A DNA stretch of 64,000 nucleotides. It comes from UBA8190 sp003453695 (GTDB taxonomy: Bacteria > Actinomycetota > Acidimicrobiia > Acidimicrobiales > UBA8190). Every line of letters begins with the position of its first letter. The stretch's first letter is position 1. The stretch is from assembly GCA_036796975.1 (NCBI GenBank), contig DAIRBY010000005.1, positions 1 through 64,000 on the forward strand. The letters are read 5' to 3'. Positions 58,655 to 64,000 of the stretch are shown here, piece after piece. Under the pieces are notes generated by a model. It ran no database searches. It was not told the origin of the DNA and saw nothing but the letters and a program-made list of their open reading frames with translations. The position numbers and the translations under genes were made by a program.

Positions 58655-61003
58655 TTGACCGAGCCGCTGCTGCACGGGGTGCGCGTGGTCGACCTGGCCG
58701 GTGAGCCGGCCGCCATGACGGGGCGCATCCTGGCCGACCTGGGCGCCGAGGTGGTACGGGTCGTTCCCGCCGGCGGCGACTGCCTGGCCGAGCTCCCCCC
58801 CTTCGGCCCCGGCGGTTCGTTGCGCCAGCTGGCGTGGAACGCCGGCAAGTCGGTGGTGTCGGTGGAGGGTCCCGGCGACCGGCGTCTTTCTGAGCTGCTG
58901 GCCGGTGCCGACGTCGTGGTGTGCACGCCGGGATGGCGTGGGGTGGTCGAGGTGGACCCTGGGCAGGCACCGCGGGCGAGCTGGATCCTCGTCACCCCCT
59001 TCGGGCTCGACGGCCCCCGCGCCCACTGGAAGGCGTCGGACTTGGGGGTCATGGCCTCGACCGGGAACATGTACTGCACCGGCGACCCCGACCGGGCCCC
59101 GGTGCGCTGCACCGAGCCCACGGCGTGGAGCCATCTCGGGCCGGAGGCCGCCTTCGCGGCGCTGACGGCGCTGGCCTCGGGACGTCCCCAGATCGTCGAC
59201 GTCTCGGCCCAGGAGGTGGTGATGATCGCCTCCATCGGCCACGTCGGGCGGTTCCCCCGGACGAAGAACCGCGGCAAGCGCTCCGGCGCCAACATCGGGG
59301 TCACCCGCGAGATCTGGCCCTGCGGCGACGGCTTCGTCTCCTTCGGCTTGCGCGGCGGCAAGGCCCGCGTGCCCCGCCCCCAGACCCTCACCAGGCTGGT
59401 CGCCGAGGACGGCATCGAGGCGCCGGCGCTCACGCAACGGGACTGGACGACCTACGACCACAACCGGGCGACGCCCGAAGAGCTGGAGGCCATCTCGGCA
59501 CCCATCGCCGAGTACTTCCGCCGCCACACCATGGCCGAGCTGTACGAGACGGCGTGTGCCACCAACCTCATGCTGGCCCCCGCCAACTCACCTCCGCAGC
59601 TGACCGCCAGTGCCCAGCTCGAGGCGCGCGGGTTCTTCGCCCCCTTCGGCGACGTCTCCCAGTTCCCCCGCTCCTTCGTCATCACCACGAGCCCCGACGA
59701 CGCCGTGACCCGCCCCGGTCCCCGGCCTGTCGGTACCGACGGCGCCCCCCCCACCTGGCCGGCACGTCCAGCATCCCCGACCGCCGACGCCACCCCCACG
59801 CCGGCATGGGAGGGCACCAAGCTCCTCGAGTTCGGAGCCGGAGCAGCGGGGCCCATCGCCATCCGCTACTTCGCCGAGCACGGGGCCACCGTGATCCGCA
59901 TCGAGTCGCGATCGCGTCCCGACTTCCTGCGCACCTACGGTCTCGTGCCCGGCAACCCGTGCGGGCTCGAAGGCTCGGACATGTTCGACTCCTTGAACGT
60001 CGGCAAGCTCGGGGTGACCCTCAACCTGAAGCACCCCGACGGCGTGGCCCTGGCCAGGCGGCTCGTGCAGTGGGCCGACGGCCTGGCCGAGAACTTCGCC
60101 CCTCGGGCCATGCGCAGCTTCGGGCTCGACTACGCCTCGTTGGTGCAGGAGAAGCCCGACCTGGTGATGGTCAGCTCGTGCCTGCAGGGACAGACCGGGC
60201 CGCACAAGGACTACCCGGGCTTCGGGGGGCAGGGATCGGCGCTGGGCGGCTACAACTTCCTCACCGGATGGCCCGACCGGGAGCCGCTCGGTCCCTACGG
60301 CACCATCACCGACTCCCTGGCACCCAGGTTCGTGGCCAGTGCCCTCGCCGCCGCCCTCCTCTACCGTCGTCGGACCGGGCGGGGCGTGCATCTCGACGTG
60401 AGCCAGGTGGAGGCTGCGGTGTACTCCCTTTCGCCGTGGGTGCTCGACTACGTGGTGAACGGCCACGTGCAATCTCGCCTGGGCAACCGCTCGGTGCGAC
60501 AGGCCCCCCACGGGGCCTTCCCCTGCACCGGCGAGGACCGCTGGGCCGCCATCGCCTGCTGGGACGACGACGACTGGGAGGCGCTGGCGTCGGCGATGGG
60601 CCTGGACGAGGAGACCACGGCGCGCTTCGCCACGCTGTCGGACCGCTTCGCCGCCCAGGACGAGCTGGAGAAGGTCCTGGCCGACTGGACGCGGGTCCGC
60701 TCCCAGCTCGAGGTGGCGGAGCGTCTCCAGGCGGCCGGGGTCGAGGCGGTGCCCGTCGCCGACCTCGGTGACGCCTGGGGCGACCCGCAGCTGCACCACC
60801 GTGGCCACTTCGTGACCCTCGAGCACCCGTGCATGGGCGAGTGCGGGTACGAACGCAACGGCTTTCGACTCTCGGCCGCTTCCGCCGGCTTCGACCGGCC
60901 CAGCGCCGTGCTGGGCCAGCACAACGAGTACGTCCTGGGCGAGATCCTCGGCCTCAGCTCGGCCGAGCAGCGCCGCCTCGCCGACGAGGGGGTCCTCGAG
61001 TAG
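58655..61003 (+). CDS. tandem-domain CaiB/BaiF CoA-transferase
   Basis: Two family III CoA-transferase domains lie in one 782-residue chain: about residues 1-375 (VRVVDLAGEPAAMTGRILAD, ILVTPFGLDGP) and about 395-782 (LLEFGAGAAGPIAIRYFAEH, TGPHKDYPG). The N-half has Asp129 in KASDLGVMASTG at the usual catalytic place. The C-half reads GFGGQGSALGG there, so its Asp is missing. The N-half also looks shortened. One working site per chain is the likely outcome. TTG 58655 has AGGAG 8 nt upstream. It follows the thiolase gene and probably joins the same operon. Confidence 0.87.
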   Translation: MTEPLLHGVRVVDLAGEPAAMTGRILADLGAEVVRVVPAGGDCLAELPPFGPGGSLRQLAWNAGKSVVSVEGPGDRRLSELLAGADVVVCTPGWRGVVEVDPGQAPRASWILVTPFGLDGPRAHWKASDLGVMASTGNMYCTGDPDRAPVRCTEPTAWSHLGPEAAFAALTALASGRPQIVDVSAQEVVMIASIGHVGRFPRTKNRGKRSGANIGVTREIWPCGDGFVSFGLRGGKARVPRPQTLTRLVAEDGIEAPALTQRDWTTYDHNRATPEELEAISAPIAEYFRRHTMAELYETACATNLMLAPANSPPQLTASAQLEARGFFAPFGDVSQFPRSFVITTSPDDAVTRPGPRPVGTDGAPPTWPARPASPTADATPTPAWEGTKLLEFGAGAAGPIAIRYFAEHGATVIRIESRSRPDFLRTYGLVPGNPCGLEGSDMFDSLNVGKLGVTLNLKHPDGVALARRLVQWADGLAENFAPRAMRSFGLDYASLVQEKPDLVMVSSCLQGQTGPHKDYPGFGGQGSALGGYNFLTGWPDREPLGPYGTITDSLAPRFVASALAAALLYRRRTGRGVHLDVSQVEAAVYSLSPWVLDYVVNGHVQSRLGNRSVRQAPHGAFPCTGEDRWAAIACWDDDDWEALASAMGLDEETTARFATLSDRFAAQDELEKVLADWTRVRSQLEVAERLQAAGVEAVPVADLGDAWGDPQLHHRGHFVTLEHPCMGECGYERNGFRLSAASAGFDRPSAVLGQHNEYVLGEILGLSSAEQRRLADEGVLE

Positions 61004-61044
61004 CCGGTGGCGGCCCGCATGGCCGTTCCGGGTATCAGTCCGGC

Positions 61045-61524
61045 ATGGAGATCGAGGTCGTGATCGAAGCTCCCCGGGGCTCGCGCAACAAGTACGAAGC
61101 CGACCACGCCACCGGGGACATCTGGCTGGACCGGATGCTGTTCACCGCCACCCAGTTCCCGGCCGACTACGGGTTCATCCCCGACACCCTCGCCCCCGAC
61201 GGTGATCCGCTCGACGCCGTGGTGCTGCTGGACGAGCCGACCTTCCCGGGCTGTCACGTGCGGGGCCGGGTGGTGGGGCTGTTCCGCATGCGCGACGAAC
61301 ACGGACAGGACGACAAGGTGGTGGCCGTCCCGGCCACCGACCCGAGGTGGGACACCTTCGACGACGTGGGCGACCTACCCGAGCACTTGAAGCGGGAGAT
61401 CGCCCACTTCTTCGATGTCTACAAGGACCTGGAGCCGGGCTCGGCCACCGAGATCCTGGGCTGGACTGACGCTTCTACCGCCGCGTCGGTGATCGAGGAG
61501 GCGACAGCTCAGGCAGACAGGTGA
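61045..61524 (+). CDS. ppa: inorganic pyrophosphatase (family I)
   Basis: This 159-residue protein is a bacterial soluble pyrophosphatase: ATQFPADYGFIPDTLA, DGDPLDAVVLL (metal aspartates) and KVVAVPATDPRW are all in place. It removes the PPi made by the AMP-forming ligases and by biosynthesis. It follows the CaiB gene by 41 bp. ATG 61045 gives the expected N-terminus. Its last 16 bp overlap the convergent gene. Confidence 0.95.
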   Translation: MEIEVVIEAPRGSRNKYEADHATGDIWLDRMLFTATQFPADYGFIPDTLAPDGDPLDAVVLLDEPTFPGCHVRGRVVGLFRMRDEHGQDDKVVAVPATDPRWDTFDDVGDLPEHLKREIAHFFDVYKDLEPGSATEILGWTDASTAASVIEEATAQADR

Positions 61525-62825
61525 CCCTTGCCCGGGTTGGAGACGTTCACGACGCCGGGGGGAAGCCCGCCCGTGAGCTTGCGCACCAGGCCCTTGGCCA
61601 CCCCCACGATCTGATGCACCGATCCGGTGAGCGTCCCCTGCGGGGAGGGGGCCGGGGGTGTTGCCGCCGGCGGGGCCGGCGGCGGGGGCGGGGCCGGCGT
61701 GGGGGGCGGCGGCGGCGGTGTCACGTGGGTCACGACGGCGGGGACGACCGGCGTCGGCGTCGACACGCCCTGGTTGCCCCCGCCCGGGGCGGGGCTCGGT
61801 GGCGGTGGTGGCACCACGGCCGGCCCCGACGAAGACGGAGCCGGGGGTGAGCTGCCCAACCCGGCCGGCGCCGCCAGCTGGCCCGGTCCATGGGGGGCGC
61901 CCCGGAAGGCGCCGAGGCCGAAGACCGTGGCGGCCAAGAGCACCAGCGCCGCGCTCACCGATGCCAGAGCGGAGCGGCGGCGGTGCTGCGACAGCATGTG
62001 CCGGGCGTGGACGTAGTCACGACGGCGCAGGTGGAGGTCGGCTTCGGCCAGCATCAGGAGCACGTCGGGGCTGGCGAGCACGTCGGCCCCCGACGCACGC
62101 AACCCGGCCATGCCCCACGAGAACCCGAGCCCGACGGCCAAGGTCGCCTCCAGCACGACGGCGCCCAGGTCGACGGTGTGGCTGCCGGGAGCCAGCACAG
62201 CCAGCTTCCGGCGGCTCAAGCGGTAGACACGCTGGCCGGGTGCCCCGGCGCCCGCCAGAGCGGCGGCGAGGGCGAGCACGGCGGCGTCGTCCGCCCCCGG
62301 ATCACGGGGCCGGTGCAGCGAGCCCTTGGGCGCGGCGTCGAGCTCGATGACGGCCAGAGCCGCCTCGGCGTTGGAGAGCAGGCTGGCCGCCACCGCCTCC
62401 TCGAGGTCGCCTTCGAGCGCTCGGCGGTCCGCCAACGACGACGCCACGCTCCGGCGCTCGGCCAGACGGGTGGAGGCGGCGGCGGCCTCGGTGGCGAGCA
62501 GCTCGAGCACCGGCTCCAACGCCGCCGAGGGGAACTGCTCGAAGACGTCAGCGGAGAGCTCGGTGGCGATCTCCGAGAGGCACTGCGCGGCCGGGACGGC
62601 CTCGTCGGCGGATCGCAGGCCGGCACCCCAGGTCCGTACCGCCCGTGCCAGACCGGGCGGGGGGGCGCCGCGCTCCAAGGTGGCGACGATGGCAGCGCAC
62701 AGGTCCAAGGCGGCCGACCCCGCGGTGGCCTCGATGGGGGCTCGCCGCAGCACGCAGCGGACGCGCCAGTGCACCATCAGCCGCTGCACCAACACGGTGC
62801 CGGTGTCCTGCGCTGAGGCCTGCAT
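61509..62825 (-). CDS. membrane protein with degenerate GGDEF-like domain and proline-rich outer tail
   Basis: I do not recognise this 438-residue protein as a named family. Residues 1-150 are helical. About 155-272 follow the GGDEF fold pattern: ALAVIELDAA, RVYRLSRRKLAVLAPG and VGLGFSWGMAGL, then MLAEADLHLRRRD. The signature GGDEF is replaced by SRRKL (204-208), so cyclic-di-GMP synthesis is not expected. A single transmembrane helix (about 285-307) leads to a Pro-rich region (about 325-405) and a short folded tail. It may be a sensor or scaffold. The fold assignment is by eye. Confidence 0.6.
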   Translation of the reverse strand: MQASAQDTGTVLVQRLMVHWRVRCVLRRAPIEATAGSAALDLCAAIVATLERGAPPPGLARAVRTWGAGLRSADEAVPAAQCLSEIATELSADVFEQFPSAALEPVLELLATEAAAASTRLAERRSVASSLADRRALEGDLEEAVAASLLSNAEAALAVIELDAAPKGSLHRPRDPGADDAAVLALAAALAGAGAPGQRVYRLSRRKLAVLAPGSHTVDLGAVVLEATLAVGLGFSWGMAGLRASGADVLASPDVLLMLAEADLHLRRRDYVHARHMLSQHRRRSALASVSAALVLLAATVFGLGAFRGAPHGPGQLAAPAGLGSSPPAPSSSGPAVVPPPPPSPAPGGGNQGVSTPTPVVPAVVTHVTPPPPPPTPAPPPPPAPPAATPPAPSPQGTLTGSVHQIVGVAKGLVRKLTGGLPPGVVNVSNPGKGHLSA

Positions 62826-63040
62826 GTGTGCCCTGTCCGGACCCTCCTGGGGCGAGGTGGCGTTCAGGTCGATGCTCGAGTGATCGACACGCGGGCAGCC
62901 CAGGATTAGGGCCGAATGTCACCGTTGGGGGCCCGTGGCGCCCCGGTTGCGTTCTCATGCAGCAGCCGTTGGGCGACCGTAGGGAAATCGCTCTGAGCTG
63001 GGAGGACACCCCACTCCCACCAGCCCCGGCCCGGGACCGC

Positions 63041-64000
63041 TCAGTGGAGCCGGTCCGCCACCCCGGCAAGGCCGCCCAGGGCCCGGAGCAGGTCGTTCAG
63101 GTGGGTGCACGACGCCGGGCCGGCGATCAGCTCGGGCACCCGGTCGGCCATCTCGCTGAGCGGGGTGCCCACGACCGCCGTCACTTCGCCGGCGGCGGCC
63201 GGACACTCGCCGAAGGGCAGAACCCGGGGATCGGCCTCGATGTCGGTGAACACGCCGTCCTCGAGTCGCGCCCTGAGGGCGTACTCGTGCAGGACGGCTT
63301 CCCCTCCGTCCGGCTCGCCGACGGTGTCGCGGAACATGGCCCACACCGACATGACGCCGTCCTCGTCCACGGCGGCGTCGAGGCAGCGACGCCGGCGCAT
63401 GGCATCGGGGGCGAGGGGCGGGCACCGGTGGAACGCCCACCGGTCGTCGTCATCGGCGTCGAGCTCCGGGGCGGGCGGGCAGTCCTGCAGGGGGACACCG
63501 CTGCCGGACGCGATGCTCACCATGGCGGCGCCGCCCTGTCGCCACCCTGAGCACAGGTCGACCATGCGGTCGAGCACGTTGGGCGGGGTGAGCGACTCGG
63601 GGGCCAGGCCCTGGCGGCGGGCCAGGCGCATGAAGCCGTAGCCGGAGATGAGCACGGCGGCGGGCACGTCGTCGAGCACCTGACGGAGGAGCGACCCGCT
63701 CGCCCACGCCGGGACGACCTCGTTGAGGCGGCGGCGGAACCCTCCACCGGCGCGCGCCCCCGTGAGCTCCTGCGCCCACGGTTCGGCGGGGTCGGTGCGC
63801 AGCGCCGCCAGCTGCCGGTCCCCGTCGAAGGCCGCTTCGAGCACGGCCTCACCCAGCACCTCGGGGTCGCCGATGCCGGTGCCCGTGCGCAGATCCCGCG
63901 CCCCGCCCGAGATGGACAGCTCCGCCCCCCATCCCGTGCGGGCCCCCACGTCGACGTGCGTGGTGCGGCGCAGCGAGCGGGGCCGCCGGGCAGCAAGCCG
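63041..64000 (-). CDS. DUF2889-like protein (5' end outside the window)
   Basis: The reading frame stays open to the window edge: upstream of the GTG at 63949 it continues SLRRTTHVDVGARTGWG, so the gene starts beyond 64000. The C-terminal half contains LRARLEDGVFTDIEADPRVLPFGECP and ASCTHLNDLLRALGGLA, the pattern of DUF2889 proteins. Their function is unknown, though some sit in aromatic or steroid catabolic clusters. The 215 bp between this gene and the one at 62825 show no clear feature. Confidence 0.7.
   Translation of the reverse strand, partial: RLAARRPRSLRRTTHVDVGARTGWGAELSISGGARDLRTGTGIGDPEVLGEAVLEAAFDGDRQLAALRTDPAEPWAQELTGARAGGGFRRRLNEVVPAWASGSLLRQVLDDVPAAVLISGYGFMRLARRQGLAPESLTPPNVLDRMVDLCSGWRQGGAAMVSIASGSGVPLQDCPPAPELDADDDDRWAFHRCPPLAPDAMRRRRCLDAAVDEDGVMSVWAMFRDTVGEPDGGEAVLHEYALRARLEDGVFTDIEADPRVLPFGECPAAAGEVTAVVGTPLSEMADRVPELIAGPASCTHLNDLLRALGGLAGVADRLH

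Overview
The window is about 64 kb of very GC-rich DNA, packed almost end to end with genes. Frequent GTG and TTG starts, many 1-4 bp start/stop overlaps (ATGA, GTGA, TGATG, TTGA), and -10-like TANNNT boxes placed 6-10 nt before start codons (leaderless genes) point to a high-GC actinobacterium. The gene families resemble those of uncultured Acidimicrobiia or of mycobacterial steroid/lipid catabolism; that placement is inference. A 10-N scaffold gap at 30596-30605 shows that this is a draft assembly. No rRNA, tRNA, CRISPR array, transposase or phage gene was seen, and no gene-free stretch exceeds 300 bp.

The main theme is catabolism of CoA thioesters. There are six acyl-CoA dehydrogenases (2637, 7418, 8636, 18029, 40740, 49521), three crotonase-family enzymes (1761, 9831, 56017) and four AMP-forming acyl-CoA synthetase-like proteins (3812, 5672, 36491, 43323). 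A PaaK-like ligase (42004) and an NDP-forming acyl-CoA synthetase (50633) add further ways to make acyl-CoA. There are also two CaiB/BaiF proteins (10698 and the tandem-domain 58655), a one-chain alpha+beta CoA-transferase of the glutaconate/IpdAB type (85), five SDRs including a HSD17B4-like one (53627), four Amidohydrolase_2 proteins, and three thiolase-like/DUF35 pairs (24282/25415, 38913/39422, 56982/57415). Together this looks like a set of beta-oxidation and ring or side-chain cleavage modules for steroid- or isoprenoid-like acids; the actual substrates cannot be read from the sequence.

Layout. 1-5.6 kb is a minus-strand ligase/ACAD/crotonase/CoA-transferase run. 5.7-14.7 kb holds a second ligase, a convergent ACAD, and a plus-strand operon ACAD-ECH-CaiB-SDR-MDR followed by a TetR regulator. 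14.7-24.3 kb is more mixed: an AhpD-like protein with a Lys/Ala tail, an FGGY kinase, a 2-hydroxyacid dehydrogenase, an ACAD, a GH20-like protein coupled to a PIG-L deacetylase, a HAD hydrolase, a FEN-type nuclease and a DinB-like protein. 24.3-27.8 kb is a tightly overlapping minus-strand run: broken mgtC, a coiled-coil protein, a CADD-like diiron protein, DUF35 and a thiolase-like protein. 27.9-33.3 kb carries amidohydrolases, an alcohol dehydrogenase and an aldehyde dehydrogenase. 33.4-38.1 kb is a TetR-led operon. 38.0-44.9 kb has the DUF35/thiolase pair and an ACAD-ligase-ligase operon. 45.1-47.9 kb is a large secreted lipase-like protein. 48-56.8 kb is a minus-strand run of SDR, ACAD, synthetase and amidohydrolase genes. 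57-61 kb is DUF35-thiolase-tandem CaiB, followed by ppa, a membrane protein with a GGDEF-like fold and a truncated DUF2889 gene.

The most notable regulatory signal is a repeated palindrome, CTGAC-N6-GTCAG, found in five intergenic promoter regions (8604, 38866, 40706, 55945, 56933). The first two are identical 16-mers and two others share CTGACACCGATGTCA. It links ACAD, DUF35/thiolase, crotonase and amidohydrolase genes into one candidate regulon. The TetR protein at 13984 is the best local candidate regulator.
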